From contig CM064681.1 of assembly GCA_032717465.1 (NCBI GenBank), positions 10,831,832 through 10,895,831 of the forward strand: a stretch of 64,000 nt of DNA, written 5' to 3'. Shown here in pieces: positions 10,105 to 21,660 of this stretch. This stretch comes from Coenobita brevimanus (Eukaryota; Arthropoda; Malacostraca; Decapoda; Coenobitidae). The notes under the pieces were generated by a model. The model worked only from the letters and a program-made list of their open reading frames with translations. It did no database searches and was not told where the DNA came from. The position numbers and the translations under genes are program-made. Each line of letters starts with the position of its first letter. The first letter of the stretch is position 1.

Positions 10105-10925
10105 CGGGAATAGCAGATTCTCAGACAGACGCCAGGCTTAAATGGATGCCAGTTTGCCTCCTAGACAGGCATAAACTTTAAATAAAGGGAGTTTGATTCT
10201 CGGAAAGGGGGTAAAATTGCAGAAGTGACGTACCCAGAGGAACGCCATGCTGTCTCAGCGTGACAAACTGGTAGGAACATTAAGGTCTCAGAGGGACGTC
10301 AGCTCTCAGTGGAACGTAAGAATGTCAGATTCTCAGTGCTACATCAGACTTTCAGTGTGATGTCAGATTCTCAGAGGGACCTTAGTCTCCCCATCAAACT
10401 CTCAAACGGACACCAGATTCTCAAAAATACATCAGGCTCTCAATGTGACGTCAAATTCTCAGAGGGGCCTTTGCCTCCCAGAAAGACACCAAACTCTCAA
10501 AGGGACGCCAGACTCTCAGTGTTATGCCAGACTCTCAGTGTGATGTCTCACTGTGATGTCTCCCCCAAAAGACATCAAACTCACAAAGGGACGTTAACCT
10601 CTCAGTGTTAAGCAAGAATTTTAGTGTAATGTCAAATTCTCAGACGGACCTTAGTCTCAGATTCTAAACAGGACGTCAGTCTGTCAGAGGGAGGTAGGAG
10701 TCTAAGGAGAACGACGTTCGATTCCCATAGCAATGATATGGGAAGAGAGGCGTCAGTCTTAAGAGGACCATGGGGGTACAGGAAGACAGCAGTGGTAGAC
10801 TAAGGGGAACGTCAGAATTAAGAGGAACGTGGCAGTGCAAGAGGAGCGCCTGGTTCTCAAAAGGGACGCCAAGCCTTCAAAAGACGCCCGAAGTCACAGG
10901 GGGAGACTAGGCTCTCAGAGGGGGT
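10105..10925 (+). repeat. Degenerate 19-bp minisatellite
   Basis: Successive 19-bp units fit AGACTCTCAGWGKGAYGYC, with several exact-length neighbours between 10325 and 10580. Longer 30-40 bp units carry an inserted CTTAGTCTCCCC-like segment. Both edges are more diverged. The apparent 100-codon frame at 10309-10611 simply translates the repeat (recurrent SQRD and LSV words) and is not a gene. Confidence 0.85.
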
Positions 10926-11145
10926 CGATCTCTTATAATGGACACCTGTTGCTTCTGATGGGAGCTGTACTGATTGGTTCTGCTCCCCTGACAAGAACTG
11001 TATATTATCATGCTGTGTGAGTGCCGTGCTGATGAGGTATTTTCTTTGGTTGTTCGTCAGTATCACCGAATTTTGAGAGGTCTGCTTAACCACTGTAATG
11101 CGGTGACTTTTTTTGCTGACATTTTGCCGTTAAAGTGTTTGTTTA

Positions 11146-11148
<3 letters not shown>

Positions 11149-11194
<46 letters not shown>

Positions 11195-11208
11195 GTGCGT
11201 GTGAGTGT
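11149..11208 (+). repeat. (GT)n microsatellite
   Basis: About 30 GT units, perfect at first and then with GC and GA interruptions at the 3' end. Confidence 0.97.
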
Positions 11209-11439
11209 GATGATCAAAGCAAGGCAGCGGCTAGTGTGTTTAAACCATTTCGCTGCAATAATGTTCTAGTTTAGTTCATTCATGCTGCTTCCAGACAATT
11301 AATTTCTGATTCACACTGTCCATCATGCCCCCATTCCGTCACAAACAGTCACCATTCCTTTATTTTTTTCCCAGTTAATCAAACGGAACTGTTCAGAAGA
11401 AACAAACGGGCATCGGAGCGTGGATGCTGTTCAGTCTCT

Positions 11440-11695
11440 AGCAAGTGAATGGGCGGGATGGGTAAGGGGAGAGGGCGGGAAGGGTGGGTGGGATGGCCGG
11501 GTTGGTGTGCGGGTGGGTGGGCAGAGCGTGAAGTGGGTAGGTGGAGCAGCGGGTTGGGTTTGCGGACTGTGTGGGTGGGGTGGAGATGATGACGGCGTGG
11601 CTGAGGATGGGTGAGGTGGATATGTCGGATGTGTGGGTGGGGCGAGTGGGTGGGGGGGGTGAGATTGGTGGGCAGGGTGGGTGGGTGGAACCATA
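11440..11695 (+). repeat. Degenerate GGGTGG/GGGCGG repeat
   Basis: A G-rich stretch of GGGTGGGT, GGGCGGG and GGATGG words without an exact period. Closely spaced runs of three or more G on the plus strand make G-quadruplex folding plausible. Pro/His/Ser-rich frames on the minus strand are artefacts of this composition. Confidence 0.75.
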
Positions 11696-11891
11696 ACACT
11701 CAGGCGTCATATATAGTGTGAACCAGCCATTATTTAACTTATTTTTCATGGTAATTAATCCCTCTCATTTTATAATCCCTATCTCAAGTAAATAGCAGTA
11801 TAAATCAAAAAATAAAAAAATTAATACGATAGACGAGCGAGTTAATAATTTCCTTTGAAGATAACAGTATACTTGAGAGGGGGTTAGGAAG

Positions 11892-11896
<5 letters not shown>

Positions 11897-11932
<36 letters not shown>
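11897..11932 (+). repeat. (GT)n microsatellite
   Basis: About 18 perfect GT units. Confidence 0.95.
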
Positions 11933-11935
<3 letters not shown>

Positions 11936-11939
11936 GTCA

Positions 11940-12350
11940 AAGTAATCGTTGTTATGTCTAAGATTTTTAATGACCCATTACATGTTTTGTTACATCTATG
12001 ATAATTTTTGGAGCAAAAAAACTCATTTGTTCGTCTATATTTTCATGACTGCTATTTCCGATGACTTTATTCAGTGAGCATACCCAGTTACTTCCTGTGT
12101 CGTGAATATTGAGACTTTCCATTTCTGCAGCAGGTATCTTTTCTAGCCGGTGCTGGTCAGAAGCCAAGCACTGCCCACAAGAAACCCACTTGGCTTCACG
12201 CTGCTATTATCCTGCTTTCATGCGGTACCCACCCACGATAATGGCCACCGATACCGTACTCACTACATGGACAGGCAGTTTTGGACCTTCATCCTCCGGG
12301 CTCTAGCGGCAACACTAAGTAAAACACGACATTCAGAAATGCATAAGTAA
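11940..12350. other. Unrecognised mixed stretch
   Basis: 12105-12310 is more balanced in composition and holds 60-70-codon open frames on both strands (for example 12109-12306 plus). I recognise none of them, and lengths like this are expected by chance. Confidence 0.4.
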
Positions 12351-12352
12351 AA

Positions 12353-12445
12353 TACTAATAATATTAATAATAATAATAATAATAGTATTGATAATAACAA
12401 TTATTATTATTATTATTATTATTATGATAATGATAATAATAACAC
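12353..12445. repeat. Inverted (AAT)n/(ATT)n microsatellite pair
   Basis: An AAT run (12353-12385) is followed after about 12 bases by an ATT run (12398-12425), then imperfect ATAATG units. The arms are complementary, so the DNA could form a long AT hairpin or cruciform. Confidence 0.9.
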
Positions 12446-13385
12446 TAATATAACCAGTTACTTATTTACTACGGTACTTGTGTAGCCACAATAAGGAAGC
12501 TTCGTCATAACTATTTATGGTATTGATTGTCTTTGTAAGCATGGGTACATTTTACATTTGTCTCAATAACTGGCTAACTGTATCCTTAACTGTAACCATA
12601 TTCGTTTCAGGTAATGCGAGGGACCACAGCTATATTTCTTTAAAGTTACAGCTATGCAGTTTCTGTGGTTTTCCCTTAAACGTTTTACAAAGAAAACATT
12701 GAACAGATTTGCATTCGGCACTTTCCACTAGGCTAAATGGCAAAATATTCAGCCAATATTCTCAGCAAACTTTTTTGTCGTAGGATTTCCAATCAAATAG
12801 TTGTACCTCTATTAGTTTCTGAGATATGTCAATTCCAATGTGCAATTTTAGCACCAAAAATGAGTATTTGACCTACAAAAATAGTCAAGGTCATTTATAT
12901 TTGGCACAAATACTTGGGTTACCTCTTCATGTATAAAATGAACAGGATCTAAGGAAAAAAGTGCTAAGAAAAATAATAATACTTACCAAAGCAATAAGCT
13001 TCGCCATATATATGGTGGAGCTTAATAATATTTAATGAGCCTTTAATATTCTTTGATATATTCCTATCCAGTAAATATTTAAGAGGAAAGAAAGGTGAAG
13101 TTCCCGGATCCTCCCCTATTCAAATTCATAAAATCTTCTGCTTTAATGACTGTCGCTTTCCATAGGTATTGCTCTGTTTTAGCTAATTATGTATTTATTT
13201 TCTCTGCATCAAAAAAACTGAAATGAATGTTCGCATGAGCTTGCAATTAGACCGTGCATCAGATGGTGAATTCCTGTACTTATCGTCTATAAACAGTCCA
13301 GCGAGTAATAGTATAAGATGAGAAAAATGAAACGCTAATGAATCACAACGAGGGTATCCAAAACTAACATCTTCAAAGATCTGGA
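12446..13385. other. AT-rich stretch, nothing firm
   Basis: Stops occur in all frames. 12820-12960 contains TTGACCTAC and TCAAGGTCA words that resemble widespread invertebrate noncoding repeats, but the match is too weak to name. Confidence 0.4.
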
Positions 13386-13590
13386 CTGTTCAGGTGCAAG
13401 CCACGGGTCGTCCAGGTACTGTCGCGATACCCTGCCTCCCTCCCTCCCTGCCGTCCCCCTTTCTCATCTCAAGACCAGGCCGAGGTCATATTTACTACGG
13501 CCGTCTCGTCGATCTTGCCTTGGCCTCATTAAGGTTTACGAGGCCCTACCATCGGTCCGCTTCCCGGCTCGTAAGATGGTCGTAATGAAC
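13386..13590 (+). other. CpG-containing complex island
   Basis: A CCCTCC pyrimidine run (13435-13460) adjoins about 120 bp rich in CpG (CGGCCGTCTCGTCGATC and similar). A 63-codon plus frame spans 13394-13585 but has no recognisable similarity. It is a candidate for a conserved noncoding element or exon only by composition. Confidence 0.3.
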
Positions 13591-13865
13591 ATATGCAAAA
13601 AATGGAAGATAAAAGGCTTGCATGCGTGATCAGGTACTTAAAAGGCTTTCTTATGGCGGGCTGCTTGTTGCTATGCATGAAGGGCCTGCATGGTTTTATT
13701 CGGCTCTCGTTTCTGTCCGTTCGTCTGCCTGTCTGTGTTTATGTTCCTGTTGGCCAGTGTTTTCCTATAACCGTTGAGATTGGAGGTTTCCCTTTGCCGG
13801 GTAAAATCTTGTAGAGTTAACTGGGATAAAAAAAGAAAAAAATAGTCAGCGGCGGTTTTAGGATA

Positions 13866-13867
<2 letters not shown>

Positions 13868-13927
<60 letters not shown>
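13868..13927 (+). repeat. (GT)n microsatellite
   Basis: About 30 perfect GT units. Confidence 0.97.
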
Positions 13928-13929
<2 letters not shown>

Positions 13930-14109
13930 CACCTGCTTGATTTCATGTCCATACCTAATGTCTGTTTGTGCTGTTTGTGTCTTTCCATACCTGATCCTGT
14001 CTAATAAGCTCATTTGTTTTTTCTGTGTTGTCATAAATCAAACTATCTTTCTCCGAACAATTAACGCAGAATCAATAAAGCCCTTAGTCACAACGTTCAT
14101 GATATGACG

Positions 14110-14330
14110 TATACGTGTAGGCTAAGACGGTCTGGACGTTTGGAGAGAATATATAACAGCAAGTAGGTGAAATGTTACACAGGTCTGGCTTTGGAAGGCC
14201 CAGATCAGGGTATGTGTGGGATGAGGCTGTGAGAAGGGACCATACAGAGGGCTCGATCGGAATTTAAAGGATGGTGGATGTTTGAAGGCAGCCATTAAGT
14301 GAACATGTCTGACCTATGCAAATACGGAAT
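14110..14330 (+). pseudogene. LINE reverse transcriptase C-terminal fragment
   Basis: Across shifted plus frames the sequence reads LRRSGRLERIYNSK (compare RWFGHVERM in intact elements), then GRPRSGYVWDEAVRRDHTEG, then KAAIK, a stop, and TCLTYANTE. The order and spacing are those of a LINE RT C-terminus. Several frameshifts and stops show it is dead. The final block pairs with ATIR-stop-PRPMHASM at 7775-7830, and the DNA around it is alike, so both are the same family in opposite orientations. Confidence 0.6.
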
Positions 14331-14520
14331 ACTTTCAAAATGTATGGATCAGAACTGAACTAAATTTGCGAGTGCTAGGATTTCTCCAGACAGAGGGAAA
14401 TATTCCGGTATGACCTTAAATGAGATTATTAGGAGTATCATCATCTGAGAAAGGTGATGAATGTCTGAAAGAAGCATATCTATTAACTCTGAACGTGCCA
14501 CTTGGTCTCTGCTCATAAAT
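14331..14520. other. Unrecognised short stretch
   Basis: Mixed sequence between the LINE fragment and the compound microsatellite. Nothing recognised. Confidence 0.5.
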
Positions 14521-14522
<2 letters not shown>

Positions 14523-14610
<88 letters not shown>

Positions 14611-14658
14611 ACACACACACACACACACGCACACACACACACACACACACGTACACAC
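14523..14658 (+). repeat. Compound microsatellite (CT)n(CTAT)n(AC)n
   Basis: About 25 CT units, then about 10 CTAT units (14571-14610), then about 23 AC units with one GC interruption. The three blocks abut directly. Confidence 0.97.
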
Positions 14659-15086
14659 AAAGGCTCCATCGCACTGATAAAAATAGATGAAAATGAATAC
14701 ACCATTAGTTAATTCAATAGCAGCACCTGATATGAAATAATCAGGTGACGCACAGGGGAGAGATTAGCTCCTCTTATCACCTGCACAAGAAAATCATACA
14801 CATTAAGGAGAAGAGATCATAACACACAGCATTTCAACCACAGGTGTTATCCTCGCCAGGTGTGGAAACGAGTGTCGTGTGTTCCTAATATATGGGATTT
14901 TCCTTTACATCTGCATTTCCCGTGTCACACATATCATCATTCACCCTTCAAAGCCACCGGAAGCCTGTGTTTATGTGTACATGATTTATAAGCCGTGTAG
15001 AAAAATATACATTCATGCATACACCATGGTATATTCAGAGTATATGATTATATGTACAGGCTGGATGAAGAACTGGGAATAATTAT
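14659..15086. other. Unrecognised AT-rich stretch
   Basis: Contains two nearby CAGGTG-type E-box words (14725-14850) but no recognisable gene or repeat. Confidence 0.4.
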
Positions 15087-15395
15087 GCACACATCTTAGT
15101 GCTGTCTGAGTCAGTGTTTTTATGAATTGCAGGGTGTACCAGCAACTAGGTATATGTACAAACCTACAGACCTTGGCATTATATGTGTCTATATGATATG
15201 CAGAGTGTATAAAACTTGAAGTTAATTGACGCTCAGAACATTAGTATTGCCTGAATTTGTGTGTGTGTGATATGCAGGATCTATAGAAGTCTGAGTATAT
15301 TCACGAACAGATCTGTAGACCTTAATAATGCTCGAATTTGTGTCTATATGATCAACAGGGTGTGAATACTGAAGAGATAACCATGTAGTCACTGC
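15087..15395 (+). repeat. Diverged tandem array of a 65-80-bp unit
   Basis: Four diverged units can be aligned by eye. Each carries a TAGTRTTGYCTGAATTTGTG-like head (15090, 15177, 15240 and 15328) followed about 20 bases on by ATATGCAGGGTGTATA-like sequence. Two units end in CTACAGACC or CTGTAGACC. Units differ by substitutions and small indels, so the array is old. Confidence 0.6.
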
Positions 15396-15667
15396 TGTTG
15401 TGTGAGCTTGTATTTACAAAATTTCCTTTCTATATGTAAACATGATGATAATATTCACTTCAGAATTATCTCTGATTCACTTGAGACTCATCTGTTCTTC
15501 TATTTATATCGCTAGCTGGCTATGTCAAAAACTAAACCAAAATCTATTTATAAGTATATCTGCAGTAGAGCCTCTGTCTTGGAGCTATACTATAACTTAA
15601 TTCCATCTTGCTGAATCCCGTCCATCCATCCATCACTGATCCTTTATTGCCTCATCAGAAGCCTAAG

Positions 15668-15731
15668 TTGCCGCGATTAGGTGAGTCAGTCCAGATGTTG
15701 AGTGGATCAGTCACCAATCCCTGAGCGGCAA
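15668..15731. other. 64-nt inverted repeat (hairpin)
   Basis: TTGCCGC (15668-15674) pairs with GCGGCAA (15725-15731). GATTAGGTGA (15675-15684) pairs with TCACCAATC (15711-15719) with one bulge. TCCA pairs with TGGA nearer the loop, and a CCTGA asymmetric bulge lies on the 3' side. The stem could fold as RNA from either strand. Confidence 0.55.
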
Positions 15732-15759
15732 TATGTGAGTAATAAAATGTAACCATCTG

Positions 15760-15822
15760 TAGAAGAATCCCTATGATCCACTATAGCTTGAGTATCGTAA
15801 CCCACTAGACCACCAGGCCCCC
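15760..15822 (-). repeat. Decayed tRNA-like SINE head
   Basis: The minus strand contains TGGTCTAGTGG (15802-15812), a perfect fit to a tRNA A-box (TRGYNNARYNG), in the context GGTGGTCTAGTGGGTTACGA seen in tRNA-derived SINEs. The expected B-box about 35-45 nt later is degraded to something like GGGATTCTTC. I therefore call a relic and not a tRNA gene. Confidence 0.45.
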
Positions 15823-15922
15823 TTTCTTGTTCTGTATGATAACCACCCAGCGTTTCAATGAAAATAGAATGCAGAATATTATTTGGCTTGTCACTAAATA
15901 CAGTCACCTAAGGCAGCAATAC

Positions 15923-16779
<857 letters not shown>

Positions 16780-16825
16780 ATTATTATTATTATCATTATT
16801 ATTATTATTATTTTTATTATTATTA

Positions 16826-16866
<41 letters not shown>

Positions 16867-16884
16867 GTTATTATTGTTATTATA

Positions 16885-16915
<31 letters not shown>

Positions 16916-16924
16916 GTTGTTGTT
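16780..16924 (+). repeat. (ATT)n trinucleotide microsatellite
   Basis: About 145 bp of ATT/TTA with occasional C and G substitutions and a GTTGTTG end. Poly-Ile, poly-Leu and poly-Tyr frames over it are artefacts. Confidence 0.96.
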
Positions 16925-17206
16925 GGAGAGGTTATAGGCAACGCATTAACCTCTCCATAACTATAATAGAAGAGGGTGTCCAGCGCTGAATAATAGCAGA
17001 TGGTAACAGCAAGACCTCACCGTACTGACTTGGTTAAATATGTTGCTGTTCCTTAAATGGCACTTTGTTCTTCTAGTTCTCCATAAAGCATTTCTTCGTT
17101 TTTTTATAAGGAATGTTTGCGTGTAAGATTTTTTGCGTTTTCTTTCTCCTGTTCCCCAAGCAGCATAACTGTAAGGAATATCGTTGTGTAAAATTTAATC
17201 GATGAG

Positions 17207-17209
<3 letters not shown>

Positions 17210-17269
<60 letters not shown>
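17210..17269 (+). repeat. (GT)n microsatellite
   Basis: About 30 perfect GT units. Confidence 0.97.
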
Positions 17270-17271
<2 letters not shown>

Positions 17272-18165
17272 CATAATATGAGACTGCATTATTTATACGC
17301 AATTTGTTCTGGTCTAGTTCTGTGTCAGCATATCTTTTTTGCATCATTAATATTCATGTTTTCGGTGCTTGTGTGCTTGCATGCTGGTGCCTACATAATC
17401 GATAGTGTGAGAGGGGCGGAATCAGGCTGGAAGAGAATGGGTGGGGGTTAGAGGGAGAGGAAGAGAGGGCTGAAGGAGGAAGGGTTAACAAAGAGAAGGC
17501 ATAGTTGGGGAGGAGAGATTAGGTGACATGGTAGAATGATAGCCTATCCTGTTAGATTATATTGTCTCATTCTTACCACTTCCTAATGATTGCATTAATA
17601 TTCGGGGAGATTTTTCGGACCAAGGCGTTTGATTTAGCTTTCAGTGACCCGCTCAGTAAGGAGGTCTGCCCTAACATGAAGATGATCGTCCTGAGGGAAG
17701 TTAGAATAAGCCGATAAAATACATTACTTGATATAAAGGGTTAAGGGAATAGGAAGGTTAAAACAGAAAAAGGTGGCTTGAGAAGTGGGAGTTACCGTAT
17801 GTCTTCTCTTTATATCGCTGGAAAAACAGACTTCAAACCTCGTCCTTCTTGGGGGTTTTCATGTTATACCGTGATACTGTCTTCTCTTTATACCTTTTTC
17901 AAATCGACATGGTTTGCATTTGTAACATAAAAGCGGATTATATTCTCTGATAGGCAAACTAAATCGTCGAAGGAAAAGTGCTGTAGAATTTTCGAAGCCA
18001 GAGACAGTACGGTTACTAGAATGAAATGTTTGGAAGCACAACCGGAACAGAGACAGGAATTATGAATATGGAGAACAGTAAAGTGAGAGAAAATTACTGT
18101 GTGGCAACGATCACTGCAGTAAGTACACGGAATGAAGAAGTAGAGGGTTAATTTTTTGAGTCTAG
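17270..18165. other. Unrecognised stretch with one possible dispersed-repeat copy
   Basis: 17415-17520 is purine-rich. 17703-17750 (AATAAGCCGATAAAATAC ... AAAGGGTTAA) may be a short copy of the dispersed repeat described at 37248. No gene is recognised. Confidence 0.4.
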
Positions 18166-18167
18166 TA

Positions 18168-18341
<174 letters not shown>

Positions 18342-18511
18342 AGTATTGCAAACTCCGAACAACTTCAGTCAAAAGCCAGCCTCTTGTACTGAACGAACTA
18401 CTGACGACTCTAACTCTTCCAGTTCCAGAAATCTCTCCTAAGCTGAATAAAATGGTCTGCCAGAACTTGTTGCTTTTGCTGTTATGGCCATAGGCTAATC
18501 CAAACGTGATC

Positions 18512-18616
18512 CCGGTGGACTGCAGGCTGAAGTTGCCCCCTCTCCAGCACTTGACCATCCTGTGTTTGGGAGAGACGGAGAGAACTGAGGCATCTTTGTG
18601 TATCTTGCATCGGTGC
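18512..18616 (-). other. Segment homologous to 47553-47662, possible coding relic
   Basis: About 100 bp match the segment at 47553-47662 in the same orientation, including the exact block CTGCAGGCTGAAGTTGCCCC. On the minus strand both read a Cys followed by (R/K)GGNFSLQ; here it is VKCWRGGNFSLQSTGITF. The frame is open for 73 codons (18340-18558). I do not recognise the protein. It may be an exon relic, a processed pseudogene piece or part of a repeat. The adjoining bases at about 18432-18455 (AAGCTGAATAAAATGGTCTG) match the dispersed repeat described at 37248. Confidence 0.5.
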
Positions 18617-18660
18617 CAGAGTGAAATGATTACGAAGGATGTTTTAGTGTCAAGGGGTTA

Positions 18661-18910
18661 GAAGTGGTAGTAGTAGCAGTAGTTTTCGTAGTTTTCGTAG
18701 TAAGGGTTCTCGTAATAGTAGTTTTCGTGGTAGTAGCAGTTTTCGTAGTAGAAGTAGTAGCAGTAGTAGTAGTAGTAGCTATAGTATCGGTGGTGATGGC
18801 TGTCGTATTAATAGTAGTAGTAGTAGTGGTGGTAGAAGTAGCAGTAGTAGCAGTAATAGCAGTAGTAGCAGTAGTAGTAGTAATAATAATAGTAGTGGTA
18901 GTAGTAACAG
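18661..18910 (+). repeat. (GTA/TAG)n trinucleotide microsatellite
   Basis: About 240 bp of GTAGTA and TAGCAG units with interspersed TTTTCGTAG units in the first half. Poly-Val and poly-Leu frames are artefacts. Confidence 0.93.
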
Positions 18911-19099
18911 TGGTCCAGCTTCATCTGTAATAGGAACCCAGTGGATTACACACTGAAGCACCCTCCTTCTGCAGTCCATCATCTTCCTTTCAGAGGAAAA
19001 GGAGGAAGTTAAGTGACGTTTGCATAACCGTACATCCTCCGCCCAGCCATATCAAGGGCACCACGTGAAGGCGTCTCTCCCGTGCACATAGGCTGAGAG

Positions 19100-19205
19100 T
19101 AAAATGTTGTGATAGAGAAGGGAAGGCTAGCTGTAGTGAAGAGGAGCGGGAGAGACAGAAAAATGGAGGCAGGGAGATAAGAGGGAGAAGGAAATAGGAA
19201 GGAGG
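19100..19205 (+). repeat. Purine-rich tract
   Basis: G/A-rich on the plus strand. It ends at a short CpG-containing island (19205-19300) and is followed by pyrimidine-rich DNA. Confidence 0.6.
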
Positions 19206-19320
19206 GAGAGAAACGAGGTAGCGTGCCTGTATTTACATGTATCGATAATGAAACTGGCCATTGTTCCCGGAGACGCCCACCCTTATCTCTGGGATGTATG
19301 GCCCTCCCCTCCCCCTCTCC

Positions 19321-19360
<40 letters not shown>

Positions 19361-19411
19361 GTGCGTGAGTGTGTGTGTGCGTGCGTGCGAGTGCGTGTGT
19401 GTGTGTGTGTT
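19206..19411 (+). repeat. Complex island followed by (CT)n and mixed (GT)n microsatellites
   Basis: 19206-19300 is mixed sequence containing CCATTGTTC, a Sox-like word. 19323-19356 is (CT)17, and 19357-19411 is GTGC/GTGT repeats. The island separates a purine-rich side from a pyrimidine-rich side. Confidence 0.7.
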
Positions 19412-21480
19412 TCATTTATCGGAGTGCAGCAAACGGCATTGTTCACTAACATTCACTACCTTTTATTTCATTCACATTTATAAGCACCAAAACAAACATA
19501 TTAATTTTTGCTGTCGGATCCAACTGAACAATCCCCTGTGTAGTTCCATCCTGATAGCTTGGCCGCTTGCTTTTTGCGGATGGTTGACAGAGAGTTGCAT
19601 TCTAGACGCACCTTCATTAGATTCTATTCTGTACACGCCTAACACCCTCCTGGAATATGTTTCATCCCAGTATTACTCTTAGGTCACAACACAGCCCCGA
19701 CGACCATGGTATTCAAATGAAACGTTGGTCTACCAGATGACAGTCAATAATTTATCTTTATATCATTTCATCTGGTCTTTTTTTTTTTTTGTCACAGCCA
19801 GAATTAAAAACGAAATGCATTCACGTTACTCAAAGCTAAACGAACCCTGAAATTGCTTTACGTCGTGACTTTTTCTGAAAAATAATCAACACAGCCATCA
19901 AGCATGGATTCTAGACAATTGGAAATAGCATCCTCTCTTACCTCAGTATGATCGGTGACAACTCGACTATTTGGTATTCATTTAACCTGATATTATTCAG
20001 AATAAAATCCTTATGTTGTAAAGAGCAATAAGATGGGTAATTATTGGCGAAATTGGATGTTGCTCTAAATAATTACTTTCAGAACATGCATTAACACTTG
20101 ACCACTATTTCATCTTTTTACAATTTACTAGAGTGCATTAGTTCTCAGTGGTTTATGTATATTAGTGACAATGACTAAAAATAATATGAAGTAGGAAGGC
20201 TATTAAAAAATGCTAATAGTTGTATTTTGCATCAACTTCTCATTCTCCGTAAGTGTAGGGGAATATTCTGGAGCTGTGAAGATTTTTGTGACTGGTCTTA
20301 TAATTTTGCAAGGTGCGCCCTAAGTACGTAAGATGCCATTAGGTAACGTAAATACGCAGTCACATCTTTTTAAAATAGTCTCTCTAAATGCAGCAGTACG
20401 TAAACCCAGGTCAAGGCAGTTGCGTGTGGGATTAAGTCAGGCGTGTCGTACTGGCTTTCCCAAGACTCCACCCATTGTGAAAGCAATGTGTGTGTGTGAG
20501 TGTGTGTGAATCATGCATTTTTTGAATATGTATAACTTAAAGATGAGGTGTATATGTATGTGTGTCAAGGGATAAGTGTGCTTTTCAGCTGTGCGAGTTA
20601 GCATGAAGGTGTGCATTGATTTCATGTGTGTTTTTTATGCTTGAATTATTGCATACATATTGTTTTCGTAATTAAAAATATTTGGTTGTTCTCGCTGTAT
20701 ACAGTTCATGGACGTGGTTATAAGAGGACAAAGTAGTGCATTATTTGGCAGGATGGCCAGACTCTGTGGTTCAGAGAGTCAAGTAACAAGAGTGCAACTT
20801 TGATGGCAGGTAAAAATGCAGTTCTTAGCTTTGTAGTGCAGTATGTAGGCTATAAATAATTGCCAAATGAACATGACCCAGTGGCGATTTAGGTTTTATT
20901 TTGCATGATAAAGATTATGAATGCGTATTAGTGAGTTGACTTAAGGAATAATTCATGAAAAATAATTACTATTTCGACCTGAGCCAAGTTTGAAATGTCA
21001 TTTGATTTAAGTATTTAGCATAAGGGCTATTACTGATATCAGTATCTCTACTACAAATCAAGGAACCCTATATGTATTTTTTTTTATAACACCTTCGAGT
21101 ATGAGGGGATGCTATATAGGCCTCATAGTTAATTAATCGGGTCGTCCATTTGTACGATATGAATTTCGTTTGTCTCCTTTATAAAAGCAACAATTCCTTT
21201 ACCAATCATTCAGTGGAAACACGATGCGCACACCACTTTCCGTATTATAGATAAACTTTCCATAACTGGGGAGAAACCGTATCATAGATAAATTTTTCAT
21301 AACTTGGGAGAACCTTACGCAATATGGCTACAAGAATGTTTACTCACTAGAGATACCTGCAATATTAACCAGCCAGCAACCAGAAGGGGGTCCTGATTTC
21401 CTTCGGTTTACCCTTGTGAAATCGACTGTATTTTTCCTTCTTTTATACTCAAGGACGAACTACCGCATTACGTATTATCA
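19412..21480. other. Long AT-rich stretch, nothing recognised
   Basis: About 2 kb of unique-looking AT-rich DNA. 20470-20620 is mildly TG-rich. Stops occur in every frame and I see no RT, transposase, tRNA or repeat signature. Confidence 0.55.
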
Positions 21481-21660
21481 TTTTTGCCCGGCATTTCTTT
21501 CTCCAGGTCAGTCTCCGCCGCTGGAGATGTCAAACACTCCAGCTTGGCCCCGGACTTGGCCCCCTCCTCAGGCTCCTCCTCCACTCGAGACTTCGATTAG
21601 GCGGCCCCTTTTTCTCACTCTGAGTTGGAGGTCGGAGCGCTAGGCTGTATTTACGTGTAA
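21481..21660. other. GC-richer unrecognised island
   Basis: About 160 bp with CTCCAGCTTGGCCCCGGACTT-type words and several CpGs. It lies at the end of a 75-codon plus frame (21416-21643). It looks exon-like by composition only; I do not recognise a product. Confidence 0.25.

Noticed and set aside
10690..10720. GTTCGATTCC resembling a tRNA B-box
   Set aside because: There is no A-box at the correct upstream distance and no cloverleaf pairing; it is part of the minisatellite edge.
10105..10925. CRISPR-like array of regularly spaced repeats
   Set aside because: Units are contiguous and diverged with no unique spacers, there are no cas genes, and the DNA is clearly eukaryotic.
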